64,000 bases of DNA from NCBI RefSeq assembly GCF_030646925.1, contig NZ_JAUSKL010000042.1:1-64000 (forward strand). The letters are read 5' to 3'. Positions 1 to 9,093 of the stretch are shown here, in pieces. The DNA comes from Candidatus Binatus sp. (GTDB lineage Bacteria > Desulfobacterota > Binatia > Binatales > Binataceae). A program made the position numbers and the translations under genes. The notes below the pieces were generated by a model. It ran no database searches. It had not been told where the DNA came from and was given only the letters and a program-made list of their open reading frames with translations. Each line of letters starts with the position of its first letter. Within the stretch, counting starts at the first letter, position 1.

Positions 1-1061
1 TCGATCGCGCGCGCCACGATCGGCGCGACACCGCCCGCCAGCGCCGCGATCTCGCGCGCCCGTTCCGCATCCGTCGCCGGTTTCAGATTCGCAGGCTCGC
101 CTTCGTACCATCCGCCTTCGAGCCGCCAGATGTTGCGCACAATAAATTCGGGCTCGTCGTACACGGGTTGCAGCCATGGCTTGCCGGCGAGATTCGGAGG
201 CGGCTTGACGGTGTGAATTATCTCGTCGAGCGGCGCGCCCGCATTCATCATCGCGATGGTCTGATCGTACAAGCTCTGCAGGTAATTCGCGGTGTCGTTC
301 AGCACCTGGCGGACGCGGAGCGCGCCAAACACCGGATAGCCATGACCGGGCAAAAGAACTTCGGCGCCAACCCGCGCCATCGTGCGCAACGCCTCGGTCC
401 ATTCACGCGCATAGCGATGGACCTTCTGCGGATTGCCGGCGTTGGGCGCCGCCCAGATGATCAAATCGCCGGTGCAGAGGACTTTGCGCTGCGGAATATA
501 CACCCAGCAGTGATCGTCGGTCTCGCCGCGCGCGTGATGACAATCGAACTTGTCGTCGCCCGCAACTACACTCAACTGATTATCGAAGTAAGTATCAGGA
601 TAGATATACTCAGTCGGCCACGCCGAAGGGCGATTGAACTGGCGAGTATTGACTACATTGTTATAGCCAATTGTCCGTTTGTACCTATCGAAGCGCGCTG
701 CGATCGCGCGATGTCCGACCACGCGCGGCCGCGCGACCTTGTTTCTTTGCGCTTCGGCCGCGATCGCCGGCATCCCGCATGCATGATCCACGTGCCCATG
801 AGTGTAGATCGCGGTGTTGACGCGATCGGGCGAGAATTTCCGGAGCAGTTCGAGGGTCGCATCCTGATTGAAGTAGGCGCCGGTATCGATCAGCACCAAT
901 CCTTCGCGCGTCCTGATCGCCGTGACGTTCGCGAACCATCGGTAGAACATCACGCCGTCGGCGACTTCCTCATACTCGCCGGTCGGCATCAGCGGATGAA
1001 CCTGGCGCGTCGTAATTTCGCCGGTAAACATTTTTTCGGACTGATCGCGGATCGCGCCCAT
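1..1061 (-). CDS. MBL-fold hydrolase, alkyl-sulfatase-like (3' partial)
   Basis: The reading frame opens at an ATG (complement of 1059-1061) and runs off the left edge without a stop, so the C-terminus is missing. About 353 residues are visible. The zinc motif THGHVDH (His88, His90, Asp92, His93) marks a metallo-beta-lactamase fold. Further downstream come a GETDDH block and an LLPGHGYP block that would supply the remaining metal ligands. The visible C-terminal part (around EREIAALAGG-like sequence, read here as REIAALAGG) resembles the alkyl-sulfatase dimerisation region, suggesting a BDS1/SdsA-type hydrolase acting on sulfate esters or a related alkyl substrate. Substrate is inferred only from the family. 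The HAD hydrolase gene lies 17 bp upstream on the same strand, so the two may be cotranscribed. Confidence 0.8.
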   Translation of the reverse strand, partial: MGAIRDQSEKMFTGEITTRQVHPLMPTGEYEEVADGVMFYRWFANVTAIRTREGLVLIDTGAYFNQDATLELLRKFSPDRVNTAIYTHGHVDHACGMPAIAAEAQRNKVARPRVVGHRAIAARFDRYKRTIGYNNVVNTRQFNRPSAWPTEYIYPDTYFDNQLSVVAGDDKFDCHHARGETDDHCWVYIPQRKVLCTGDLIIWAAPNAGNPQKVHRYAREWTEALRTMARVGAEVLLPGHGYPVFGALRVRQVLNDTANYLQSLYDQTIAMMNAGAPLDEIIHTVKPPPNLAGKPWLQPVYDEPEFIVRNIWRLEGGWYEGEPANLKPATDAERAREIAALAGGVAPIVARAI

Positions 1062-1078
1062 GGTTGAAATTCCCCGGC

Positions 1079-1813
1079 CTACTTCAGCGGATGCAGCTCT
1101 TCGATATGCCTTATCTTGTGATGATCGACCCAGTGGTAGCGCTCGTGCTGATCGATCAGGCGCGCCTCGATTCCGGCCGCGCGCGCGCCGAGGATATCGA
1201 TCGAGAAAATGTCGCCGGCGAAGCGCACCTCGTCGGGCGCGACGCCGAGGCGTTCGAGCGCGATCTGAAAAATGCGCGGGTCGGGCTTCGCGACGCCGAC
1301 AATGTGCGAATCGATAATCACGTCGAAGAACGGCGCCAATCCAAATCGTTTGGTGTCGGCCTCGACCTGGCCCTCGGCATTCGAAACGATCGCGAGTTTG
1401 TAGCCGGCGGATTTAAGCCGCTCGAGCGCTTCGAGCGTGCCCGGCCGCACGACGCGCCAGAGCGTGGCCTCGCGATGAATCGCGCCGAAGCGCTCGCCGT
1501 GTTCCGCGACTTCCTCGGCGGGAATCCCGGCAGCTTCGAGCCACGCGCGAAAAAAATGCGCGTAGGCATGGATTACATCTTTTTCGCCAGCCATCAGCAG
1601 GTGATCGATCTTCTGGCGGCCGACATACTCGGCGTGCTCGAGCGCGAGCGGATCGATTTTGCGTCCTTCGCGCGAAAATTCCTGCGCCAATAAATCATAG
1701 TCGAGAAATGCCAGCGTCCCGCCAAAGTCGAACAGCAGCGCCTTGATTTTCTCGTCGCCTGCGTTGTGCGGCTCGGCGGTCTTCTTCTTCGATCGATGAG
1801 TGCTCTTGGTCAT
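1079..1813 (-). CDS. HAD-superfamily hydrolase
   Basis: A 244-residue HAD family (HAD-IA-like) protein. Motif I is FDFGGTLA, with the nucleophilic Asp but Gly in place of the usual second Asp, a variant seen in many HAD-IA members. Motif II is IVSNAEG, motif III the Lys in VAKPDPRIF, and motif IV GDIFSID. A helical cap lies between motifs I and II. It probably is a small-molecule phosphatase or related hydrolase; the substrate cannot be read from sequence. The ATG at 1813 is preferred because GAGG lies just upstream; a start at 1876 would add a basic 21-residue extension with no family resemblance. It ends with TAG. Confidence 0.82.
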   Translation of the reverse strand: MTKSTHRSKKKTAEPHNAGDEKIKALLFDFGGTLAFLDYDLLAQEFSREGRKIDPLALEHAEYVGRQKIDHLLMAGEKDVIHAYAHFFRAWLEAAGIPAEEVAEHGERFGAIHREATLWRVVRPGTLEALERLKSAGYKLAIVSNAEGQVEADTKRFGLAPFFDVIIDSHIVGVAKPDPRIFQIALERLGVAPDEVRFAGDIFSIDILGARAAGIEARLIDQHERYHWVDHHKIRHIEELHPLK

Positions 1814-1982
1814 GCGCCTCAAGTCTAAGGAACCTCGCCGACGATGCATAGCGCGCCTCGAATTAATCGCCGTCAATCGAGTCGATGAGCGAGGCTGGTT
1901 GCGCGGCTGCGGCGCGAAAAGATATGATTTTTCTGGATTTTTAGCGCCACCGCTCGAATCGATCGTCGATCACGGAGGACTG

Positions 1983-2597
1983 ATGTTTACCGGAATCATC
2001 GAAGACCTCGGCACCGTCGAGAGCCTGAAGCCGACCGATCAGGGCGTCGTGATCACGATTCATACTTCGCTGCCGGTTGCCGAGATTTCGATCGGCGATT
2101 CGATCACCGTGAATGGCGCTTGCCTGACCGTGGTTTCGAAAAGTCCGGGACGATTCGCGATGGACGTCTCGGCGGAGACGCTCAGATGCACCGGGCTCGG
2201 CGAGTTGAAGCCGGGCAGTCGCGTGAATCTCGAGCGCTGCCTCACGCTCGGCAAGCTGCTCGGCGGGCATCTGGTTTCGGGACACGTCGACGGCGCCGGC
2301 CGTATCGTTTCGATCAAGCCGGAGGGCGATTCGAGACTTTTCACGTTTGAAGTCGCGCCCGCGCAGGCGCGCTACCTGGTTGAGAAAGGTTCGGTCGCGA
2401 TCGACGGCGCCAGCCTGACCGTGTTCTCGCTCAAGGACTGCAATTTTTCGGTCGAGGTGATCCCGCATACGCTCAGATGCACCACGCTCGGCTTCAAGCA
2501 GGCGGGCGACAGCGTGAATATCGAGACCGACATGCTGGTCAAATATGTAGAGCGGATCCTGGTCGCGCGCGAAACGGCGCGCGGCACGGCGTCGTGA
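1983..2597 (+). CDS. ribE: Riboflavin synthase, alpha subunit
   Basis: A 204-residue protein with the canonical N-terminus MFTGIIEDLGTV and two tandem lumazine-binding domains (about residues 1-97 and 98-195). The second carries the GHLVSGHVDG block. It catalyses dismutation of two 6,7-dimethyl-8-ribityllumazine molecules to riboflavin, the last step of riboflavin synthesis in the cytoplasm. The ATG at 1983 is chosen over upstream in-frame starts because GGAGG sits at 1974-1978 and the protein then begins exactly at the family N-terminus. No other rib gene is visible nearby, and the upstream gap is too short for an FMN riboswitch. Flavin supply fits the many flavo- and F420-type enzymes in the window, but no operon link is seen. 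Confidence 0.95.
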   Translation: MFTGIIEDLGTVESLKPTDQGVVITIHTSLPVAEISIGDSITVNGACLTVVSKSPGRFAMDVSAETLRCTGLGELKPGSRVNLERCLTLGKLLGGHLVSGHVDGAGRIVSIKPEGDSRLFTFEVAPAQARYLVEKGSVAIDGASLTVFSLKDCNFSVEVIPHTLRCTTLGFKQAGDSVNIETDMLVKYVERILVARETARGTAS

Positions 2598-2634
2598 ATC
2601 GCGCGAAATCCCTGTCGCAGAGCATGAATAACGC

Positions 2635-3123
2635 ATGAGCCTGATGCAGATACCGAGGAAGATCGAGTACGCGCTGCGTGCGATGATCTATCTCGCCGAT
2701 CGGCCGTCGGGCGTTGCGCGCGGTACCGAGATCGCCGCGCACGAGCACATCCCGAAGTACTATCTCGAGAAGGTGATTCGCGACCTGATGCGGCGCGGAC
2801 TGGTGCATGCGCGGCGCGGTCCCGGCGGCGGCTATCAGCTTGCGCGCGACGCCAACTCGATTTCGTTCCGCGACATTATCGAGGCGGTCGAGGGTCCGAT
2901 CACGCTCAACGTATGCACCGACGGCAGCAGTTCGTGCGCCTTGCAGCCGTCGTGCCGGATGTACCGCGTGTGGGAAAAAGGCCAGCGCGTCCTGCTCGAA
3001 GTATTTTCGGATACCACGCTCGCGGAAATCGCCGCGTCGCGGCCACCGTCGGAATCGGCGCTTCGCATCACAGATTCGCTCGCGGCGGACGCGCTTTCGC
3101 GCGACAAATCCCAACCCGCCTAG
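2635..3123 (+). CDS. Rrf2-family transcriptional regulator, putative Fe-S type
   Basis: A 162-residue winged-helix repressor of the Rrf2 family. The N-terminal HTH region (about residues 8-70) reads IEYALRAMIYLAD through RGPGGGYQLAR, and a dimerisation helix follows. Three cysteines, Cys94, Cys101 and Cys107, have the spacing of Fe-S ligands in IscR/NsrR/RsrR-type proteins, so iron, redox or NO sensing is likely but unproven. The C-terminal 45 residues are probably disordered. It starts 38 bp after ribE and is followed 50 bp later by an acetyltransferase gene. Target genes cannot be read from sequence. A second Rrf2 protein lies at 27155. Confidence 0.9.
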   Translation: MSLMQIPRKIEYALRAMIYLADRPSGVARGTEIAAHEHIPKYYLEKVIRDLMRRGLVHARRGPGGGYQLARDANSISFRDIIEAVEGPITLNVCTDGSSSCALQPSCRMYRVWEKGQRVLLEVFSDTTLAEIAASRPPSESALRITDSLAADALSRDKSQPA

Positions 3124-3172
3124 CCAGACCGAATTGAACCGATCGCCGTCTTCGGCCCAGCCGCTGTCCGAT

Positions 3173-4354
3173 ATGAGCGAAGACGATCTCGCGGGTATCG
3201 TCAGTGTTGCACCGCCCGCCCGCCGCGGCGCGCGAGTCTTCACCGAGAAGACTTTTTATCTCGAGGAATTTTACGGCAAGAGTCTGCTCTTCGCGCTGAT
3301 TCCGCCGGCCGGCCAGCGGATCGGTGACTTCGATTCGCTGCTGCAGACGCTGCGCGAACTCCGGCGCAATCAGACGCGATGTATCGTGATCGTCGCGCCG
3401 AGCGCGCTGCCCAAGCTGATGCGGCGGCTCGGACGGCTCGCGCCGAAAGAACCGCCGCCGGTGTTCAATCCGTCCGAGGGATTGCGCTCGCGGCCGTATC
3501 CGCCAGACACCGCAGTCGCGGAAATCTGGGAGCGGCTGCGGGCGGGATCGATCGTGGTCGCTTCGATGAGCCGCGACGACGCCGACGATCTCACCGTCTT
3601 CGCCCGCGAACTCGCGAGCCGGCTTCGCGTCTTCAAACTGCTGATGCTGGATCGGGCCGGCGGCTTGCTCGGCCGTAACGGAGAACGGCTCTCGTTCGTC
3701 GAACAAAAACGCATCGGGCGCATGCTGCGCGATATCCGCTCGCCCGCTCGCAGAGCCATCGTGCGCGCCGCGCTCGCCGCGCTCGATGACGGCGTGGGGA
3801 GCGTCAACCTGGTCGCGCCGCGCGACGTTTACGAAGAGCTGTTCAGTTTTATCGGCGCCGGCACGCTCTTCACGGAGCTGCAGTACGGCTTCGTGCGGCC
3901 GGTTTCGATCGACGACTTCGAGGAAGTCGAAGCGTTGATCGTGCGCGGCCAGAACGAAGGATTCCTGCTGCCGCGGAGCCCCGATCAGATCGCGCAGATT
4001 TTGCCGTCGTGCTTCGGCTATCGAATCGGCGACGAGCATCTCGCCGGAATCTGCTCGCTGCTGACCGAGCCGTATCGGCGCGAGCGGGCCGGCGAAATCA
4101 CCGCGATGTACACGCTGACGCGCTTCCAGGGTGAAGGCGTGGCCGCCGTTTTGGTGCGCGAGATCTTGAAGGAAGCGCGCGCGCGACGCCTCAAGTATGT
4201 GTTCGCATGCACCAGCGAGGAGCGCGTCGCGGGATTTTTTGCGCGGCTCGGATTCGATCGCGTCGGCGCCGAAGACGTTTCGCCGGCCAAGTGGCGCGGC
4301 TACGATCCGTCGCGCATCGAGCACCTGCTGATCTTTCGCTCGACTCTCGATTGA
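3173..4354 (+). CDS. N-acetylglutamate-synthase-like protein: degenerate amino-acid-kinase-like domain plus GNAT domain
   Basis: A 393-residue protein. Residues about 20-240 look like a divergent amino-acid-kinase fold (RRGARVFTEKTFYLEEFYGK, then LLDRAGGLLG), as in ArgA-type acetylglutamate synthases. Residues about 245-393 form a GNAT acetyltransferase domain: VRPVSIDDFEEVEALI, the GEITAMYTL strand, and RFQGEGVAAVLVREIL as acetyl-CoA loop. Acetyl transfer from acetyl-CoA is well supported; glutamate as acceptor is inferred from domain order. The ATG at 3173 is preferred; an in-frame TTG at 3134 would add 13 residues. No arg genes are nearby, so the biosynthetic role is uncertain. It closely follows the Rrf2 gene and precedes the glycosyltransferase by 17 bp. 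Confidence 0.75.
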   Translation: MSEDDLAGIVSVAPPARRGARVFTEKTFYLEEFYGKSLLFALIPPAGQRIGDFDSLLQTLRELRRNQTRCIVIVAPSALPKLMRRLGRLAPKEPPPVFNPSEGLRSRPYPPDTAVAEIWERLRAGSIVVASMSRDDADDLTVFARELASRLRVFKLLMLDRAGGLLGRNGERLSFVEQKRIGRMLRDIRSPARRAIVRAALAALDDGVGSVNLVAPRDVYEELFSFIGAGTLFTELQYGFVRPVSIDDFEEVEALIVRGQNEGFLLPRSPDQIAQILPSCFGYRIGDEHLAGICSLLTEPYRRERAGEITAMYTLTRFQGEGVAAVLVREILKEARARRLKYVFACTSEERVAGFFARLGFDRVGAEDVSPAKWRGYDPSRIEHLLIFRSTLD

Positions 4355-4371
4355 CGTTTTTCGGCGCCGCG

Positions 4372-5925
4372 ATGTCTTCTACGCCGAAATTGCCGCTAGC
4401 GATTCCGCCCGCCGCCGCAATCGCGATCGTCGCGATCGTCGTCGCGGTCCTGATGTTTCATCGCATCGGCGCGAGCGACGTCTGCAACGCCAACGAAGCA
4501 GTCGAGGGCGTGTTCGTCCAGCAGATGGTCGAGCACGGTAAACTGCTCTTCCCGCTCGAGAACGGCAGTATCCCGATGTACAAGCCGCCGCTATTTCATT
4601 GGAGCGCCGCCGCGATCGATTACGCCGCCGGCATCCGCAAGGTCACCGCGGCGAACCTGCGATTTCCGTCGGCGCTGTATGCGACCGCGGGCGCGATTCT
4701 CGCGATGCTCTTCGCGTACGGAATACTTGGAATCGAAGGCGCGATCCTCGCCGGCCTGGTACTCGCGGGCTCGTATCAGTACGTGATCCTCGGGCGCTTC
4801 GGCCGCGTCGATATGACCTTGTGCTTCTTCGAAACGCTCGCGCTGTTTGCGTTTATGAGATGGCTGCCGCGCGATTCGACCGCGTTGGCGTCGCGCGCAC
4901 GCGTCGAAGGCAACGTCGGCGCACTCTACCTGATGGCGCTCGCGATGGCTCTGGGAGTGCTCGCCAAGGGCCCGGTCGGCGCGCTTCTTCCGGGACTATC
5001 AATTTTGATTTTCATGATCGTCGAGCGGCGGTGGCGACAAATCTTTGCGATGCTCGATCCGGGCGCCGTCATCCTCGGCGTGGTATTGGCGTCGAGTTGG
5101 TACCTCGCGTGCTACGTCGGCGGACGTTATGGATTCCTCGATCGCCAACTCGGCGACGAAAACGTCGGCCGCTTTTTCGGCTCGCTCGGCGCGATGTCGC
5201 CGGTCTATTACTTGAAGCCGATCCTGCTGAACTCGGCGCCGTTCAGTCTCTTTATTCCCGTCGCCGCCGCGACCGCGCTATCACCTCGATTGCGCCGCGC
5301 ACTTTTCGGCGAACTCGACGCGGCGAGCGATTCCGCTGAAGCCTCGGCCGTATCAACGCCTCGCGCGCTCACCGCGGTGCGACTGTTCGCGATCTTCTAC
5401 TTCGTCACGATCGTGTTTTTCTCGCTCGCTGCGTACAAGCGCCGCGCGTATCTGCTGCCGGTATGGCCCGCGTCGGCGGTGATGCTGGCGTGGTGGATTC
5501 GCAGCATGCCGTCGCCACCATGGCGCCGTATCGCAACCTTGAGTTTCGCCACACTCTGCGCCGCGCTCGCGATTTTCAATTTCGTCTATATCCCGGCGCT
5601 CGAAGTCGCCTCGTGCCGCAACGACAGCTACCGCCCCGCCGCTGAGGAAATCGCGCGCGTGGTCGGCGCCGACGAACCGCTCTACCTGTACGGATTCAAG
5701 GAGGAACTCGCGCCATTGCTCTTCTATCTGGGTCGCGACGCGCCGATGCTGACGGGCCGGCTTGGCGACGCGCCGCCGGGGTACATAATCGTGCCCGCGA
5801 GCGTGTGGAAAAAGCGCGAGCCCGAGGCGCTCGATCTCGAACCAGTGCTGACCTCCGATCACGGCAGCCGGCATCTGGTGGTGCTCAAGCACGGCAAATC
5901 GTATGCGTCACGCAGTTTCCCTTGA
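4372..5925 (+). CDS. GT39/ArnT-like membrane glycosyltransferase
   Basis: A 517-residue polytopic membrane protein of the GT-C superfamily (PMT/ArnT type). It has a first transmembrane helix at about residues 11-28, then a periplasmic loop in the position of the acidic catalytic loop (NANEAVEGVFVQ, where many relatives have DEA). A GRFGRVDMTLCFFE block and roughly ten further hydrophobic segments follow. The C-terminal about 110 residues form a soluble domain. Such enzymes transfer a sugar from a polyprenyl-phosphate donor to lipid A or protein at the outer face of the inner membrane; donor and acceptor are unknown here. The start at 4372 follows the preceding stop by 17 bp, so cotranscription is likely. 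Confidence 0.85.
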   Translation: MSSTPKLPLAIPPAAAIAIVAIVVAVLMFHRIGASDVCNANEAVEGVFVQQMVEHGKLLFPLENGSIPMYKPPLFHWSAAAIDYAAGIRKVTAANLRFPSALYATAGAILAMLFAYGILGIEGAILAGLVLAGSYQYVILGRFGRVDMTLCFFETLALFAFMRWLPRDSTALASRARVEGNVGALYLMALAMALGVLAKGPVGALLPGLSILIFMIVERRWRQIFAMLDPGAVILGVVLASSWYLACYVGGRYGFLDRQLGDENVGRFFGSLGAMSPVYYLKPILLNSAPFSLFIPVAAATALSPRLRRALFGELDAASDSAEASAVSTPRALTAVRLFAIFYFVTIVFFSLAAYKRRAYLLPVWPASAVMLAWWIRSMPSPPWRRIATLSFATLCAALAIFNFVYIPALEVASCRNDSYRPAAEEIARVVGADEPLYLYGFKEELAPLLFYLGRDAPMLTGRLGDAPPGYIIVPASVWKKREPEALDLEPVLTSDHGSRHLVVLKHGKSYASRSFP

Positions 5926-6025
5926 GCGATGCGCGCGGCTAAATCCGGTTGAGTTTTTTTTCGTAGCGATGGTGCTATAGAGAAGTCAGAACCGCTTAGT
6001 TCGCTCGCTCGCAGGAGGAACAGAT

Positions 6026-7252
6026 ATGGCCGGCAATCGACCGCGGCACGTTCTCGACGGCTACAAGGTTCTCGACTTCACGCAAATCGTCGCGGGCCCG
6101 ACCTGCACCTTGATGCTCGCTGAGATGGGCGCCGAAGTGATCAAGGTGGAGCTGGCGCCGGCCGGCGATCCGACGCGCGCCGCCGAAGTGATGATCAACG
6201 GCCGCAGCGGATACTTCGTCCAGCACAATCGCGGCAAGAAAGGAATCTGCGTCGATGTCAAAACGCCCGACGGCCTCGCAATTATCAAGGGCCTGATCGA
6301 GAAGGTCGATGTGCTGGTGGAGAATTTTGCGCCGGGCGTGATCGGACGGCTCGGCCTCGACTACGAAACGGTCAAATCGATCAATCCGAAAGTCGTGATG
6401 TGCTCGATTTCCGCCTTCGGACAAACCGGGCCGCTCGCAAACGAGCCGGGCTTCGATTACCTGGGCGCGGCCTACGCCGGAATCGTCTCGATGGGCGGCG
6501 AACGCGACGGCGCACCCTACGTGATCATGACCGCGCTAGGCGATGTCAGCACCGGCGCGCATGCGATGGGTGCGGTCTGCGCGGCCCTGCTCTATCGCGA
6601 GCGCACCGGACTTGGCCAGTACCTCGATTTGTCGCTGCTCGACACCTACTTTCACTACCACGAGTCGGGAATTCAATCGCTCAGTTTGAGCAAGGGCGCA
6701 ATCAATCCGACGCGTTCGGGCTTGCATTCCTGGTACGCGGTGCCGGCGGGAATTTTCAAGGCGAAGGATCGTTACATGATCATTATCGCGCCGCTGGAGC
6801 ATCAGTTTTCTAATTTGTGCCGCGCGATGGGCCAACCGGAACTCGCGACTGATCCGCGCTTCAAGACCAACGCCGACCGTCTGAAGAATCTGAAAGAACT
6901 GGTGGCGACGATCGAAGCGTGGCTGCAATCGGCGCCGAGCGACGACGCGTCGATGGCCGCGATGAAGGAATTGCGCGTGCCGCACGCGCCGGTGCTGTCG
7001 GTGGAGGAGGCGGTCAAGCATCCGCATCTGCGCGAGCGAGGGACGGTTCGCACGGTGCATGATCGCATTCTTGGCGATTTCGACGTGCCGGGCTTCGCGC
7101 TTCGATTTTCGGAATTTCCCGAACAGCTCGAATTGCAGGCGCCGTTCCTCGGCGAGCATAACGAGGAAGTGCTGACCAACTATCTCGGCTACAGCAGCGC
7201 GCGCGTGAAGGAATTGCAGCAGAAAGGAATTCTGCGAAGCGGCCCCGCCTGA
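6026..7252 (+). CDS. CaiB/BaiF-type (class III) CoA-transferase
   Basis: A 408-residue class III CoA-transferase. The N-terminal Rossmann-like part is clear (VLDFTQIVAGP, EVIKVE, NRGKKGICVDVKT). The catalytic aspartate that forms the acyl-anhydride intermediate is most likely Asp173 in TALGDVSTG. Such enzymes move CoA between organic acids, for example formyl-, succinyl- or carnitine-type substrates; the substrate here is not identifiable. A strong AGGAGG ribosome site at 6012-6017 fixes the ATG. It stands alone: convergent with the next gene, whose stop lies 2 bp away, and about 100 bp after the glycosyltransferase. Confidence 0.92.
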   Translation: MAGNRPRHVLDGYKVLDFTQIVAGPTCTLMLAEMGAEVIKVELAPAGDPTRAAEVMINGRSGYFVQHNRGKKGICVDVKTPDGLAIIKGLIEKVDVLVENFAPGVIGRLGLDYETVKSINPKVVMCSISAFGQTGPLANEPGFDYLGAAYAGIVSMGGERDGAPYVIMTALGDVSTGAHAMGAVCAALLYRERTGLGQYLDLSLLDTYFHYHESGIQSLSLSKGAINPTRSGLHSWYAVPAGIFKAKDRYMIIIAPLEHQFSNLCRAMGQPELATDPRFKTNADRLKNLKELVATIEAWLQSAPSDDASMAAMKELRVPHAPVLSVEEAVKHPHLRERGTVRTVHDRILGDFDVPGFALRFSEFPEQLELQAPFLGEHNEEVLTNYLGYSSARVKELQQKGILRSGPA

Positions 7253-7253
7253 T

Positions 7254-7649
7254 CTAGTTCTCCGACAGGATCACCTCGAATGCGGCGCTGCTGTCGCGCA
7301 CGATTCCGATCGCACTCAGCATCCGCCCGAGCCGCAGCATCGGCATCACGAACCAGTATTTGCGTTCGACCAGCGCGGTCACGTGCTCGCGTTCGTTGCG
7401 ATCGACGATCGCGCGCACCTCGCCGTTGAAGATCTCGTGGCCAATGCGCAGCGAGATTGCCGGCCGCGCCTTCACGTTGCGCACCCAGTTGCGATTCGCA
7501 TTCGCTGTGACCACGTACAACTTGCCGTCATCGACCAGGTACCAGATCGTGACGTCGTAAGGCCGCCCGGTCTTGCGGCCATAGTGCGTGAGGCACAGCG
7601 TTTGTCGATTCTCGACGCGCGCGAGTCGCTCGAAAGCTTTCGACGCCAT
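7254..7649 (-). CDS. Deazaflavin (F420)-dependent nitroreductase-family protein
   Basis: A 131-residue split-barrel protein like the deazaflavin-dependent nitroreductase/F420H2-quinone reductase family (DUF385-like). Diagnostic blocks are HYGRKTGRPYDVTIWYL, then LYVVTANANRNWVRNVKA, which form the cofactor-binding core. Members use F420H2 or flavin to reduce quinones or nitroaromatics. It supports the presence of F420 in this organism together with the LLM protein at 26118. The gene is convergent with the CoA-transferase gene, with 1 bp between stops. It ends in TAG. Confidence 0.82.
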   Translation of the reverse strand: MASKAFERLARVENRQTLCLTHYGRKTGRPYDVTIWYLVDDGKLYVVTANANRNWVRNVKARPAISLRIGHEIFNGEVRAIVDRNEREHVTALVERKYWFVMPMLRLGRMLSAIGIVRDSSAAFEVILSEN

Positions 7650-7686
7650 CGTCTGTGCCTCCTGCCGGATCGGTGCGCGGGATGCT

Positions 7687-8973
7687 CTACTGCGTGATCG
7701 TCTCCATCACCTTCCCGCTCGCGCCGTCCACGATATCCACCTCGACACTCGACGACACCTGGCTCTGCTTCTTCGCGGTCTCTATGCCGGCCTTCAGATC
7801 GCCGAGGAACTTGCTCTTCGCGAACGGCGGCATCTGGTCCATCGGGAAGTTGTCCATCATGACTTTGGCCTTGAGCTTGTCAGGCCATTGGACGGCGCCG
7901 ACCTTCGCTCCCGCGATCGGCAGTCCGCGCACCATCTGCTCGATCGCGCCGTGAAAATCTTTTGCTGATGCCGTCGCGATCGGTGGGGTCGCCTCCGCTG
8001 GACGCTCTTCCGCCGCGGTACTCGACGTCGTCAATGCCGGCTGCCCCGACGCTCCCGATCCTGCCGTGCTGTTCAGTTTCGCGATCAGTTCCTTCACTTG
8101 ATTCCGCGCCGTGTCGTCCGCTGCCAGTTTGAGCGCCTTCTCGAGCGACGCCCGCGCGTCAGCAGTTTTATTCTGCTGCGCGTACGCGATTCCCATGTTG
8201 TAGTAGGCCTGAAAAAATTCCGGCTTGCTCGCGATCGCCTTCTTATATTGCACGATCGCCTGGTCCGCGTTGCCCGTATAAAGGTACATCGTGCCGAGAT
8301 CGGTCCGCACTTCCGGATCGTTGCTCTTGATTTTCAGATAGTGCTCGTATGCCGCCACGGCTTCGTCGTAATGCTGCTTGTCGTAGTCGATGTCGCCGAT
8401 TCCGCGCAGCGCGTCGAGGTTCTCCGGCTGCAATTTCAGCACATGCGCGTACGCTTCCTCGGCCTTGGCGTAGTAGCTCGAATCGAACATCGCCGCACGC
8501 ATCGAGACCGCGCCCAGCTTGTTCCACGCGGCGACGTCGCTCGGCTTGGCGCGCGCCTCTTTTTCGATCTTGTCGATAAATGTTCGCGCTTCGGTCGGCA
8601 GTTCGATCTTCGGATGCCCCGGCGGCAGTTCGCCCGCGCTCTTACCGCCCGGCGCGGGATTCGCCGTGGTAGCGCCGCTCGGCGGATTGCCCGACGCCGG
8701 CGTCGATACGCCCGCCGACGCGACGACCGGCGCGCTCGCGACCTGCTCGCGCACCACCTCCGGCGTGCGCAGCATGATCCACGCCGCGGCGCCCAGCCCG
8801 ACGATCGTAATCCCGGCGAACACCGCGACGAATGCGGTCGTTATCGGCGTCGTACGCACGCCGACCGCGCCCTCGCCTGCTCCGGCGGCGGCGCCCGCTA
8901 TCGAACGTCCGCATTCCACGCAAAACTTCGCCTGGGCCATCAGCGGCGCGCCGCATTGCGGACAGAATCGCAT
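7687..8973 (-). CDS. Zinc-ribbon, membrane-anchored TPR protein
   Basis: A 428-residue protein. It begins with a double-CxxC zinc ribbon (FCPQCGAPL ... FCVECGRS, residues about 3-24). Next come a single transmembrane helix (about 45-67), a Pro/Ala/Gly-rich linker, and at least four tetratricopeptide repeats at about 125-285. A linker precedes a C-terminal domain of about 100 residues that I do not recognise. The topology suggests a cytoplasmic zinc ribbon and periplasmic TPRs acting as an assembly or scaffold protein; partners are unknown. The ATG at 8973 is preferred over TTG at 8979 because AGGA is then 8 nt upstream. It ends in TAG. Confidence 0.85.
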   Translation of the reverse strand: MRFCPQCGAPLMAQAKFCVECGRSIAGAAAGAGEGAVGVRTTPITTAFVAVFAGITIVGLGAAAWIMLRTPEVVREQVASAPVVASAGVSTPASGNPPSGATTANPAPGGKSAGELPPGHPKIELPTEARTFIDKIEKEARAKPSDVAAWNKLGAVSMRAAMFDSSYYAKAEEAYAHVLKLQPENLDALRGIGDIDYDKQHYDEAVAAYEHYLKIKSNDPEVRTDLGTMYLYTGNADQAIVQYKKAIASKPEFFQAYYNMGIAYAQQNKTADARASLEKALKLAADDTARNQVKELIAKLNSTAGSGASGQPALTTSSTAAEERPAEATPPIATASAKDFHGAIEQMVRGLPIAGAKVGAVQWPDKLKAKVMMDNFPMDQMPPFAKSKFLGDLKAGIETAKKQSQVSSSVEVDIVDGASGKVMETITQ

Positions 8974-9093
8974 GAGCAAATTCCTACATGAGCGCGTTCA
9001 GCCAGCGCAACTCGCCCCAATGTACGGCTACCCGATTCCACGCGCCATGCGGTATAGTGCGCGCGTACTCCAACTCTTCGCGAGGTGACCAGA

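Noticed and set aside
168-1067. Long plus-strand open frame of about 300 codons
   Set aside because: It is antisense to the MBL hydrolase frame on the minus strand, which has clear zinc motifs and runs off the window edge.
1983-2597. Longer riboflavin synthase starting at 1800
   Set aside because: The extra 61 residues precede a perfect ribosome site and the family-typical MFTGI start, and overlap the HAD gene start region.
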